A stretch of 64,000 nucleotides of DNA from Streptomyces sp. NBC_01214 (GTDB lineage Bacteria > Actinomycetota > Actinomycetes > Streptomycetales > Streptomycetaceae), in the NCBI RefSeq assembly GCF_026340975.1, contig NZ_JAPEOS010000003.1, positions 1 to 64,000 of the forward strand, given 5' to 3'. Position 1 is the first letter of the stretch, and each line of letters begins with the position of its first letter. Shown piece after piece: positions 8,152 through 16,221 of the stretch. The position numbers were made by a program, and so were the translations under genes. The notes beneath the pieces were generated by a model. That model was not told the DNA's origin. It worked only from the letters and a program-made list of their open reading frames with translations, and made no database searches.

Positions 8152-9918
8152 ATGTGCGGAATTGCAGGACTGGCCGGAGGCGACGCCGTCCGGCACGAGA
8201 AGACCGTCGCCGCGATGGGTGCCTCGCAGCACTACCGCGGCCCGGACGGCACCATGCACGCCGCCAGCAGCGACCGGCGGGCGGTGCTGGCCATGAACAC
8301 GCTGCTGATCGTCGACCCGCAGGCCATGCCCGGCCCCTACCTCGACCGGACTACGGGGGTGCTGCTGGCCTTCAACGGGGAGATCTACAACTGGCGGCAG
8401 CAGGCGACGGCCTGGGGCATCGAGGTCCGGGACCGGGAGTCGGACGCCCACTTCCTGCTGCGGGCCTGGGCCAAGATCGGCCCGTCCTGCCTGGACGGCC
8501 TGGACGGCATGTTCGCCCTTGCCGTCTATGACCCCCGGACCGCGAAGCTGTTCCTGGCCCGCGACCGGCTCGGGGAGAAGCCGCTCTACTGGCGCCTGGA
8601 CGGCGGCCGGCTCGCGTTCGCCTCCGAAGTGACCTCCCTGACGGGCTACGGGGCGGCCCCGCTGGTCTTACGGCCCGAGGTCACCGCGATCGAAACCCCG
8701 ACCGGGGTCGACACTCCGTTCCAGGGGATTCAGCTGCTGGCGCCGGCCACGCTGCTGACCTTCGACACGACGACGAGCTCGATCGACCAGATGGCCTGGT
8801 GGCACCTGGAGGACCGGTCCCCGTTCACCGGCACCTACGACGAGGCCCTGGCGAAGTTCTCCACGGTCCTGGCCGAGCAGATCCCGCTCAGGTCGCCGGC
8901 CTGCGACTTCGCCCTCCTCCTCTCCGGCGGGCTGGACTCGGCGGTGCTGGCCTACCTGATGCGGCCGCCGGTCTGCGTCACCGTTCGCTACCCGGGCCAG
9001 GACCGCCTCGATGAGTCGTCGACGGCGGCGGTCATCGCCCGGGACATCAAGGCCGAGCTGGTGGTGGTCGAGCCCGACCACGTCGACTTCACCACCGCTC
9101 TGCCGCACATGATGCGGGCCCTGGACTACCCGATGGGGAACGCGTCCACGTTCTCCGAGCACATGGCCTATCGGAAGATCTCCGACCTGGGCCTGCGGGT
9201 CGTGATCGGCGGGCTGGGGCCGGACGAGTTCCTGATGGGCTACGTCCGCCAGGCCCTGGTCCTCTTCGGCCCTGACGCTGTCCTGAACGCTGGCCTGGAG
9301 GCTTACCGGCCGCTGGCCGCCAAGCTCATGCACGCCGCCGACGTGCCCCTGGACCCGGCGGAGGCGGTCACCCGGCTGATCCTTCGGGGCCCGGACCCGG
9401 ACGGCCGTCTTCGCGATCTCGTCGCGGACGCGATGGCCCGCGCGGGCGGGGATCTGGCTCGCGGCCTGACGCTGGCGGACCTGGCGACGGCCTGGAGGCC
9501 GCTGGTGATGACCAGCGACAAACTCGCTTCCGCCTACGCGCTCGAACGTCGGTCCCCCTACCTGGCCCGCGACCTGGTCGAGTTCTCCTACCGGCTGCCC
9601 GTCGAGCACAAGATCGCCGACCCGGCCCAGGGCAAGCGGATCCTGCGGGACGCCGCGAAGGCCCTCGGCCTGCCGAAGGAGGTCTGGGCCAGCCGGGACA
9701 AGCTCGGGTTCGCCTCCCCGGTCCCCGTCTGGCTCAACGGCGACCTCGCGGCCTGGGCCGACACCCAGATCCGCATGGCCCTCACCGATGCTCCGCCTCC
9801 GTTCCGCCCCCTCCTCGAGGGGGGTTTGAAGCCCGGCGGCCGCTTCGACCGAACCCGCATGCAGGCCCTCATGGCAGCCGCCTGGTTTTCTGACCAGACG
9901 GTGAGGGCTGCCGCATGA
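8152..9918 (+). CDS. asnB: asparagine synthetase-like glutamine-dependent amidotransferase
   Basis: A 588-aa two-domain enzyme. It starts at ATG 8152 so that Cys is residue 2 (MCGIAGL), the nucleophile of class II glutamine amidotransferases; GGGGGTGA precedes it by 6 nt. The glutaminase domain occupies about residues 1-190 (EIYNWR, RDRLGEKPLY). The synthetase domain follows, with the pyrophosphate loop LSGGLDSA near residue 257 and GGLGPDEFLMGY near 352. Family members adenylate a carboxylate and transfer ammonia to it, as in Asp to Asn. In accessory loci such proteins also amidate natural products, so the substrate is open. It is followed 28 bases later by a NUDIX gene and then UDP-glucose dehydrogenase, which suggests work on a sugar or nucleotide-linked product. 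Confidence 0.88.
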   Translation: MCGIAGLAGGDAVRHEKTVAAMGASQHYRGPDGTMHAASSDRRAVLAMNTLLIVDPQAMPGPYLDRTTGVLLAFNGEIYNWRQQATAWGIEVRDRESDAHFLLRAWAKIGPSCLDGLDGMFALAVYDPRTAKLFLARDRLGEKPLYWRLDGGRLAFASEVTSLTGYGAAPLVLRPEVTAIETPTGVDTPFQGIQLLAPATLLTFDTTTSSIDQMAWWHLEDRSPFTGTYDEALAKFSTVLAEQIPLRSPACDFALLLSGGLDSAVLAYLMRPPVCVTVRYPGQDRLDESSTAAVIARDIKAELVVVEPDHVDFTTALPHMMRALDYPMGNASTFSEHMAYRKISDLGLRVVIGGLGPDEFLMGYVRQALVLFGPDAVLNAGLEAYRPLAAKLMHAADVPLDPAEAVTRLILRGPDPDGRLRDLVADAMARAGGDLARGLTLADLATAWRPLVMTSDKLASAYALERRSPYLARDLVEFSYRLPVEHKIADPAQGKRILRDAAKALGLPKEVWASRDKLGFASPVPVWLNGDLAAWADTQIRMALTDAPPPFRPLLEGGLKPGGRFDRTRMQALMAAAWFSDQTVRAAA

Positions 9919-9946
9919 TCCCCAACTCGCTTACTACGGTGAGGGG

Positions 9947-10384
9947 ATGCACTCCGAGACCACCGCCACCGAGGAGCCGGCCGCCGCCCGAGGAGCCGTC
10001 GCGATCATCACAAACCGCCGCGGCGAAGTCCTCCTCCACCTCCGCGACGACCTCCCCGAGATCGCCTGGCCCGCCCACTGGTCCGTCCTGGGTGGCGGCT
10101 GCGACCCCGGGGAATCCCCAGCCGACACGATCGTCCGCGAGCTCGATGAAGAAGCGGGTCTGACCCCCGAGAACCTGACCGAGCTGTTCGAGATCCCTGA
10201 CCGTCGCGGCTCCGGGCAGATCATCACCTTCTTCGCTGCCTCTTGGGACGGCGACGAGACGGACCTCCTTCTCGCCGAAGGCGTCAAGCTCCAGTTCTTC
10301 GCCCCCGACTACCTCGACATCCTCACGATCCCACCGTTCATCCGGGACGGGATCTACCGCCATCTGGCCGCCAGGCCCTCCTGA
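9947..10384 (+). CDS. NUDIX hydrolase
   Basis: A 145-aa enzyme. The NUDIX box is complete: GGGCDPGESPADTIV followed by RELDEEAGL at about residues 48-72, with the metal-binding EE pair. Family members hydrolyse nucleoside diphosphates linked to another group. The start at ATG 9947 leaves a 28-base gap after the previous gene. Between asparagine synthetase-like and UDP-glucose dehydrogenase genes it may clear or trim nucleotide-linked intermediates, but this is inference. A hairpin follows its stop. Confidence 0.88.
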   Translation: MHSETTATEEPAAARGAVAIITNRRGEVLLHLRDDLPEIAWPAHWSVLGGGCDPGESPADTIVRELDEEAGLTPENLTELFEIPDRRGSGQIITFFAASWDGDETDLLLAEGVKLQFFAPDYLDILTIPPFIRDGIYRHLAARPS

Positions 10385-10411
10385 TCACCCCGCCCTTCCG
10401 GGCGAGGGGAA

Positions 10412-10440
10412 GGGTGGGGCCGTTATCGGCGGCCCCACCC
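10412..10440 (+). terminator. hairpin between NUDIX and UDP-glucose dehydrogenase genes
   Basis: Perfect 11-bp stem GGGTGGGGCCG / CGGCCCCACCC with a 7-nt loop, ending only 18 bases before the next start. There is no U-tract. It could terminate part of the transcripts or act as an attenuator for the dehydrogenase gene. Confidence 0.55.
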
Positions 10441-10458
10441 GAAGGGACGACCCCGCTC

Positions 10459-11778
10459 ATGAAGATGACCGTCATCGGATGCGGCTACCTCGGCGCGACC
10501 CACGCCGCCTGCATGGCCGAGCTCGGCCATGAGGTCCTGGGCATGGACTCCGACATCGACAAGGTCCACACCCTCAACTCCGGCAAGGCCCCGTTCTTCG
10601 AACGCGACCTCGACGACCTCCTCACCAAGCACACCGCCTCCGGCCGGCTCCGCTTCACCGCCTCCTACGGCGAGGCCGCCGACTTCGCCGACCTGCACTT
10701 CATCGGCGTCGGCACCCCGCCGCAGCCCGGCACCGATGCCTACGACCTCACCCACCTCTTCGACGCCATCACTCGCCTGGCCCCCGGCCTGACGACCCCG
10801 GCCGTCGTCACGGTCAAGTCCACCGTCCCGGTCGGCACCGCACCCCGCGTCGCCGAACTCCTCCGCGGCATGGCACCGGCCGGGGACCTCATCGAGGTGG
10901 CCTGGAACCCCGAGTTCCTCCGCGAGTCCTTCGCGGTCGATGACACCCTCCGTCCGGACCGGCTCGTCCTCGGCTTCAACTCCGACCACTCCTGGGCCGA
11001 GGCCCTGCTGCGGCAGGCGTTCGCCAAGATCATCGAGTCAGGAACGCCGACGATCGTCACCGACTGGGCCACCGCCGAGCTCGCCAAGGGCGCCGCGAAC
11101 TCCTTCCTCGCCACCAAGATCTCCTTCATCAACGCCATGGGCGAGGTCTGCGAGAAGTCAGGCGCCAACGTCGCCGAGCTCGCCGAAATCCTCGGCCACG
11201 ACCACCGCATCGGCCGCCACGGCATGCGACCCGGCCTCGGCTTCGGCGGCGGCTGCCTTCCCAAGGACCTCGGCGGATTCATCACCCGCGCCGACGAACT
11301 CGACGCCGCAGAAGCAGTCGGCATCCTCCGCGAAGCCGCCACGGTGAATGCCCGCCGCCGCCAGCACGTCATTGACCTCGCCCGCGAGGAACTCGGCCCC
11401 GACCTGCGCGGCAAGCGGATCACCGTCTGGGGCGCCGCCTTCAAACCCGAGACCGACGACATCCGCGACTCGCCCGCGCTCGCCGTCGCCCAGGCCCTCC
11501 ACGACCTCGGCGCCACCGTCACCGTCACCGACCCCAAGGCCCTCGACAACGCCCGCAAGCTCCACCCCGAACTCGACTACGTCGAAGACCTCATCGCCGC
11601 CGTCGATGACGCCGACCTGCTGCTGCACCTGACCGAGTGGCACCAGTTCTCCAGCATTGACCCCAAGCGGCTTGCGGCCCGCACCACCAGTCCCAAGGTC
11701 ATCGACGCCCGCGGCACCCTCAACACCGACCAGTGGCGCGAGGCCGGCTGGCTGACCCGAGCCCTCGGCCGCATCTGA
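10459..11778 (+). CDS. ugd: UDP-glucose 6-dehydrogenase
   Basis: A 439-aa cytosolic enzyme oxidising UDP-glucose to UDP-glucuronate with two NAD+. The start at ATG 10459 follows GAAGGGACG. The Rossmann loop GCGYLGATH is at residues 7-15. The catalytic cysteine lies in FGGGCLPKD at about residue 266, and the C-terminal UDP-binding domain contains WGAAFKPETDDIRDSP. Length and motifs are normal for the UDP-glucose/GDP-mannose dehydrogenase family; GDP-mannose dehydrogenase is a less likely alternative. A decayed copy of its 3' end is found at 19098-19200. The gene ends at an 18-bp terminator stem. Confidence 0.92.
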   Translation: MKMTVIGCGYLGATHAACMAELGHEVLGMDSDIDKVHTLNSGKAPFFERDLDDLLTKHTASGRLRFTASYGEAADFADLHFIGVGTPPQPGTDAYDLTHLFDAITRLAPGLTTPAVVTVKSTVPVGTAPRVAELLRGMAPAGDLIEVAWNPEFLRESFAVDDTLRPDRLVLGFNSDHSWAEALLRQAFAKIIESGTPTIVTDWATAELAKGAANSFLATKISFINAMGEVCEKSGANVAELAEILGHDHRIGRHGMRPGLGFGGGCLPKDLGGFITRADELDAAEAVGILREAATVNARRRQHVIDLAREELGPDLRGKRITVWGAAFKPETDDIRDSPALAVAQALHDLGATVTVTDPKALDNARKLHPELDYVEDLIAAVDDADLLLHLTEWHQFSSIDPKRLAARTTSPKVIDARGTLNTDQWREAGWLTRALGRI

Positions 11779-11789
11779 CCACCACCCCC

Positions 11790-11831
11790 ATGCGGAAGGG
11801 ACCGGCTCTGACGAGCCGGTCCCTTCCGCAT
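11790..11831. terminator. strong bidirectional terminator
   Basis: Perfect 18-bp inverted repeat (arms 11790-11807 and 11814-11831) with a 6-nt loop CTGACG, between the 3' ends of the dehydrogenase gene and the converging metallopeptidase gene. Confidence 0.9.
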
Positions 11832-11957
11832 GGCGACCAAAGTCTGCGACGCCGCTGCGTTGGAGGCTAACCGTCTGGGCTCACTGGCCGTGGAGCGATG
11901 GAACATCCGGTATCGCGCTGTTCTGGCACGGGTCGGATCACCTCGGTCTGAGAGCTC

Positions 11958-13124
11958 TCAGACCAGGCGCAACACCGGCCTCGCCTGCTCTGGCATCCCG
12001 AGCAACTCCAGAACTCGGGAGGGATTCCAGGCGAGTTCTTGCGCCAGGTGAGCAACTGTCAACCCTTTCTCACGCTCAGCGAGTTCAAATGCCTTGGCCA
12101 GGAGCACCGGTTGTTCTCCCGGGTAGTCGCTGACGGGCTCCGGGGCAAATCCTGGCTGCTGGTGGAGGGCGCGCAGGCGCTGGTAGCCACGGCTTGCAGT
12201 TGCGTCGGAAATCAGGCCCAACTCGCGTGTGCGATAGATCAAGGAGTGAACGCTGACACCCCAAGTACGCCGAAGCTCGGCGAGAGCGACAAGGTCGAGG
12301 CGTGCAGGCAGTAGCGGCAGGAGGCTCTCGGCAGGAGTCAGGAACTCGGCGGCGAAGGCATCGGCTTCGCGCTCCTGCCTGCTGTCGCCTGTTGCGTCGC
12401 TATGCAGTACAAGATGTCCCAGCTCGTGTGCCGCGGTGAAGCGATGCCGAAACACGTCATCGGCTCGGTTAGGGGTGAGCACCGCAAGCGGTCGCGCAGA
12501 GCGCGAGGAGAAGGCGTCAACGGTACTGGCGGCCTCGTCCGCTTCGCCGGGTGTGACCACGATGACTCCGTGAGTCTCCATCCGGCGCACGAGATGCGTC
12601 ACCGGACCGTTGCCCAGGCCCCACAACTGGCGTAGCTCCCGTGCAGCGATTCGAGGCTCGGCGGAGATCACCTCCCCGGGGTGCACCTCCCCGCCGGCAA
12701 AGCCGGGGAGGTCGACGAGGGGGAGCTGCACTCGCTTCTCGAGGGCGTAGGTCAGTTCCCACACCTGCTCTGCGTACGCCAAGGCGCGTTCCCGTTGGGC
12801 CTTCGGCGTGCTGCGCAAGCTCCTGAAGTGCGCCATGGAGGCATCCAGGCGATTACTGGGACGCCCTACGACGAAGAAGCCGGGCGGCACCCCCAAGACG
12901 TCCGCCAGTAGTGGAATGAGTTCAGGCCTGGGCTTGGCCACGCCAGTCTCGTGCTGTCCGACAGCAGCAGGCGTCACACCGATACGTTCTGCCACCTCCT
13001 TCTTCGTCATCCCTGCCAGGCGCCGAGCCTGGGTCAGCCGAGCAGGGTCGAAGGCGTCGTACACAGCCCGTGGAGACAAGTTCGCGTCGCCGAGGCCGGG
13101 AAGGAGTGGCTGGTCAGTTCTCAT
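11958..13124 (-). CDS. XRE helix-turn-helix protein with ImmA/IrrE metallopeptidase domain
   Basis: A 388-aa fusion. Residues about 28-85 form an XRE-type HTH (MTKKEVAERIGVTPAAVGQH). Residues about 155-265 form an ImmA/IrrE zinc peptidase with HELGH at 233-237 and a candidate third ligand in EREADAF near 253. Known relatives cleave a repressor (ImmA on ImmR, IrrE on DdrO) or serve as antitoxin-type regulators. The start codon overlaps the upstream minus-strand gene by 11 bases, so the two proteins are made together. The pairing suggests a regulator/protease acting on or with that unknown partner. Convergent with the dehydrogenase gene. Confidence 0.85.
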   Translation of the reverse strand: MRTDQPLLPGLGDANLSPRAVYDAFDPARLTQARRLAGMTKKEVAERIGVTPAAVGQHETGVAKPRPELIPLLADVLGVPPGFFVVGRPSNRLDASMAHFRSLRSTPKAQRERALAYAEQVWELTYALEKRVQLPLVDLPGFAGGEVHPGEVISAEPRIAARELRQLWGLGNGPVTHLVRRMETHGVIVVTPGEADEAASTVDAFSSRSARPLAVLTPNRADDVFRHRFTAAHELGHLVLHSDATGDSRQEREADAFAAEFLTPAESLLPLLPARLDLVALAELRRTWGVSVHSLIYRTRELGLISDATASRGYQRLRALHQQPGFAPEPVSDYPGEQPVLLAKAFELAEREKGLTVAHLAQELAWNPSRVLELLGMPEQARPVLRLV

Positions 13125-13944
13125 GTTCTTCTTCGGTGGTCAGGGGCTCGTGCTCCTGCTTTTCGGACTGCGGAGACAGGCCGGGGTTCTTCTCGTCGGC
13201 GTCCGGGCGTGAGAAGAGTTCCGGCACCGGCTGGGCGCCCGAGTCGAAGCTCGGAAGATCCGTGAGATGCGTCTGAGGAGGCAGGAGGGTGAGGCCGCGG
13301 CGGGTGGGAGTCGCTGGCAGGGGAAGGGGGTCGGGGCCATCAGACCATGCGATGGTGCCAAGATCGTCGATCAGGGTGCCGATGCCCCAGTAGGCCTTCA
13401 ACAGGCCGTTCGCGTTGCTGCTGAACGGGATGAGCAGCAGCTTCGTATCTGACGGGAGGGCGGCCAGCCGCGGTCGCATATCGATGGAACGACTGTGGGG
13501 GAGGTGCGTGCCGAACAAGTCCTCCACCGGTGGTGGTGACGGGGCAAACCCCATCAGCTCGCGCACCAGCCGGCTGTTCGAAAGCTTCGCGCGTTCTGCG
13601 GAGGTGTCTCGGTCGGAGAACCGGAAGGGCCACAGCAGGGCCCCTCCGTAGCAGACAAGATCAATCTCCCTGAAGAAGCCATCCGGGTTGACGAAGTCAA
13701 CTTCATTGTTGAAATCCGGATCATCTACGTCAATCCGCGCGAACTCCTCCATCAAGCTCTCGTGGAAGCCGGGGTACCTGGCGCCGCCGTAGGCGTGTTT
13801 CGTGCTCCCGCCGGCGATGTCTTGGCATGTGAGCGCACGTTCCTGGCGGTCGCGGATCGCTTGGCCAATCCGCTGGCGCACACCCTCCTGGCGGTCACCA
13901 AACAGCCGAGCGGCCCACGCCGAGGCGTGCTGCACATCGTTCAC
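13114..13944 (-). CDS. unrecognised partner of the ImmA/IrrE gene
   Basis: About 276 aa when started at GTG 13944, which has GGAGGG 8-9 nt upstream; a GTG at 13998 would add 18 residues but lacks a ribosome binding site. I do not recognise the family. There are no membrane segments or signal peptide. The first 70 residues are rich in Arg and Gln (VRQRIGQAIRDRQERALT), the middle is acidic and aromatic (PDFNNEVDFVNPDGFFREID), and the last 50 are proline- and glutamate-rich and probably disordered. It overlaps the HTH-peptidase gene by 11 bases. By context it could be an effector or toxin, or a peptidase substrate. Confidence 0.7.
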   Translation of the reverse strand: MNDVQHASAWAARLFGDRQEGVRQRIGQAIRDRQERALTCQDIAGGSTKHAYGGARYPGFHESLMEEFARIDVDDPDFNNEVDFVNPDGFFREIDLVCYGGALLWPFRFSDRDTSAERAKLSNSRLVRELMGFAPSPPPVEDLFGTHLPHSRSIDMRPRLAALPSDTKLLLIPFSSNANGLLKAYWGIGTLIDDLGTIAWSDGPDPLPLPATPTRRGLTLLPPQTHLTDLPSFDSGAQPVPELFSRPDADEKNPGLSPQSEKQEHEPLTTEEEHEN

Positions 13945-14405
13945 GATCGCCACCCTCCCTCTGCGCTTCCCGCTGAAGCGCACCCCAACCCGATTCACTT
14001 TAGTTTAGATCGCTTGACTTGCATACTGACTTCAGTCGAATGGAGGATCGCTACATTGGTCTGTGGGGGGATCTTGAGCGAACTAAGGACTTGGAAGCGC
14101 TGGCCGTCCGGCGAGCCCAGCTGCTGCCTTGTCTGATCGCCAGCCGGGCAGAGGGAGATGTTCCTCTCCGAGCGCCGCGCGCCCGAGGCGCCCCAACGCT
14201 GGACGATGCCCGACCGTGGGACGTGCCCGGCTGCCCTACTGGCGGGGGAGATCTTCGAGGAGAGCACCGACGTCCGGCCAAGGTTCACTCAGCGGCCCGG
14301 CATGTCGCCTCGCGAGGCCCCGCTGCGCGCCGCCATTGACCCCGCCCGACCGTGGTGGGCAGAGTCCGCAGCCCCGGTTCGTGTGGGTCGATTAGACGGT
14401 TCGGC
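13945..14405. other. intergenic region with TGACTT direct repeats
   Basis: 461 bases between two minus-strand operons. It should hold the promoter of the ImmA/IrrE pair. Just upstream of that gene lie two direct TGACTT repeats (14015-14020 and 14027-14032) 12 bp apart, about one helical turn, next to an AT-rich stretch. They may be an operator for the HTH protein. I see no convincing gene in the remainder. Confidence 0.4.
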
Positions 14406-14639
14406 CTACCTCGGGTCCCGGCCGGTCCCGACCTGTACTGATTGTCCGAACTGCTCAGGAGCGACGCTCCACCCGTCGGCCGACCGCAGGGCGTGCCGGG
14501 CTCCGGCCTCGTCCGACTCGACCAAGAAGATGTTCGGCATCTGCTGGTGGATCAGGCGGGCCCCAGCGGGAAGCAGCGCCAGGAGCTCGTCGGCAGTAAC
14601 TGTGCGCTCTCCGCGATACCAGATGACCAGTCGTCGCAC
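14406..14639 (-). CDS. small I9-propeptide/inhibitor-like protein linked to the S8 protease
   Basis: A 77-aa protein starting at GTG 14639, 9 bases after the protease stop, with AAGGTGG as ribosome binding site. The layout beta (RRLVIWYRGE) - helix (TADELLALLPAG) - beta (RLIHQQMPNIFLVES) - helix (DEAGARHAL) - beta (GWSVAPEQ) follows the ferredoxin-like fold of subtilisin I9 propeptides, including the ending VAPEQ where propeptides read V-x-P-D/E. No signal peptide. Known I9 domains chaperone folding of, and inhibit, the cognate S8 protease, usually as its own N-terminus. Here the protease lacks an I9-like segment, so this gene may supply it in trans. Inference from pattern and position only. 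Confidence 0.62.
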   Translation of the reverse strand: MRRLVIWYRGERTVTADELLALLPAGARLIHQQMPNIFLVESDEAGARHALRSADGWSVAPEQFGQSVQVGTGRDPR

Positions 14640-14648
14640 GCGACCACC

Positions 14649-16217
14649 TTACGGCAGCAGCCCTGAGCCCTCGAGATCGAGTGGAAGGCCGATTCTCTGT
14701 GTGTTGGGGATCAGGTGGTTCTTCATTGCGGCGGAGCGGGCCAGGTCGGCCGCGTCGGTGAGCCAGGAGGCGTTGGTCAGGGCCCGAGCTGCGGCTCCGG
14801 TCGCGACCGCGCAGGCCTGCGACGTGCCACTGAGCGGCCCATACCCTCCGCCCTCCCGGACGGACAGGATGCCGACTCCGGGAGCGATGAGGTCCACGGC
14901 TCTGTTGGGGAGGTAGTTCGCGAAGGACGCAAAGAAGTCGTCGTTGTCGGTGGTCGATCTGGTGCCGATGTAGGCATCCTCAAGGGAGCCGGCGGGGAAG
15001 GTTCCGACTCGTCCTACAGCGGCCACGGCGAGAGTGCTATGGAGCGCGGCGGGAATTGTGACATTGCCACCCCAGTCGTTGCCCGTCGCCGCGAACAGCA
15101 CGCTGCCGTGGTCGGCCGCCCAAATGTCCAGGTCGCGCAGGATGGCGTCGTGGGCGAGGCCGCCGACGCTCAGATTGATCAGATGGCAATCGTCGCCAGC
15201 TGCCGCGACTACCGCCATGAGCACGGAGAACGAAGTGGCGTCCATCCCCACGCCAAACACGCGGTAGCTAAAGATCTCGGCAGCCGGAGCGATACCGCCG
15301 GGGGCCCCAGCCTGCTTGTTTGCGATGATTCCCGCCACATGGGTGCCGTGCCCGGTCCCGTCATCACCGTGATCACCGTCTGGCTCACCCAAGACCAGGT
15401 TGCATCCGCCAGCCACGGGCACCTCGCCAGCGTCGATGCCGTGGTCCACCACCCCGACCCGTACGCCGGCTCCGTTGGTGTCCACCGACGGATAGACACG
15501 CCGTGCCGCATCGACATGCGCGGCGGCCACCGGGTCTAGGGCCACCTGATAGGGCGAGGACGTGATCACGATGTTCTCGGCGAATCTGCCCCAGTAGCCG
15601 GTGCCAGGTGGCGTCACGTATAGGCGCTCAACCTTCAGGGGGACGCCGGCCACCTTCAGGTCAATACGTCCTGCGCTATCGCTGGTACCTAGGTCCCCAA
15701 TTGCGTGCGGGACGTCCTCGAACAGCTCTACGCCAGCCCCAGGTACCGCCTTTCCACTCGTCGCGTCGACGACCTCGACCGTCAGAACTGGGGCGCTTCC
15801 CGGCATCGGGCTCGGGTCAGGCCCAGGGTGCAACGAGACTGTCTGGTACCGGCAGTTGGGCACTAGGCGCAACGGCCCGGGGTCGGTTCGAAAACGCTGG
15901 AGGAGGTCAGGTGAGACCTGGACCAACTTCGGACCGTTAGGGAAGGCGGAGGCCAGCAGGTGGATCTGCGCGTCGTCCGGCTTCTCGACGGGTCGCAGCC
16001 AGTTCTCCTCCCCGATCTCGTGTTTGTCGTCCACGGCGAAAAAGCGGACTCCGTCCTCCAACAACAGCCAATGAAGGCGGTACAGAAGTTTCTCGGCAGG
16101 CCCGCCCTCCAACCCGAAGGAGGGCAGAAGGATGAGTTCCGTGGCCGCGTAGTGAGCCCAATCTGGCTGCTCCGTGTCCAGCACGCCCATGACTTGACCG
16201 GGCCGGATCCCTGCCAT
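14649..16217 (-). CDS. intracellular S8 subtilisin-like serine protease of the gasdermin operon
   Basis: A 522-aa protein. The start at ATG 16217 has GAGGGG upstream and lies 4 bases after the gasdermin stop. The subtilase domain fills about residues 245-505 with a complete triad: Asp258 (VGVVDHGID), His290 (GHGTHVAG), Ser466 (SGTSQACA) and oxyanion Asn380 (AATGND). Residues about 143-203 resemble a Cna-B/transthyretin-like beta-sandwich (VLTVEVVDATSGKAVPGAGV). Residues 1-125 are of unknown fold and could sense a trigger. There is no signal peptide and no I9-like segment, so it should act in the cytosol. By position it is the predicted activator that trims the gasdermin C-terminus. In fungi an S8 protease activates a gasdermin; in bacteria neighbouring proteases do so. 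Confidence 0.88.
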   Translation of the reverse strand: MAGIRPGQVMGVLDTEQPDWAHYAATELILLPSFGLEGGPAEKLLYRLHWLLLEDGVRFFAVDDKHEIGEENWLRPVEKPDDAQIHLLASAFPNGPKLVQVSPDLLQRFRTDPGPLRLVPNCRYQTVSLHPGPDPSPMPGSAPVLTVEVVDATSGKAVPGAGVELFEDVPHAIGDLGTSDSAGRIDLKVAGVPLKVERLYVTPPGTGYWGRFAENIVITSSPYQVALDPVAAAHVDAARRVYPSVDTNGAGVRVGVVDHGIDAGEVPVAGGCNLVLGEPDGDHGDDGTGHGTHVAGIIANKQAGAPGGIAPAAEIFSYRVFGVGMDATSFSVLMAVVAAAGDDCHLINLSVGGLAHDAILRDLDIWAADHGSVLFAATGNDWGGNVTIPAALHSTLAVAAVGRVGTFPAGSLEDAYIGTRSTTDNDDFFASFANYLPNRAVDLIAPGVGILSVREGGGYGPLSGTSQACAVATGAAARALTNASWLTDAADLARSAAMKNHLIPNTQRIGLPLDLEGSGLLP

Positions 16218-16221
16218 GCTC

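Noticed and set aside
14019..14339. 106-codon plus-strand frame between the ImmA and gasdermin operons
   Set aside because: TTG start without ribosome binding site, Arg/Pro-rich second half and no family resemblance; may be a remnant at most.
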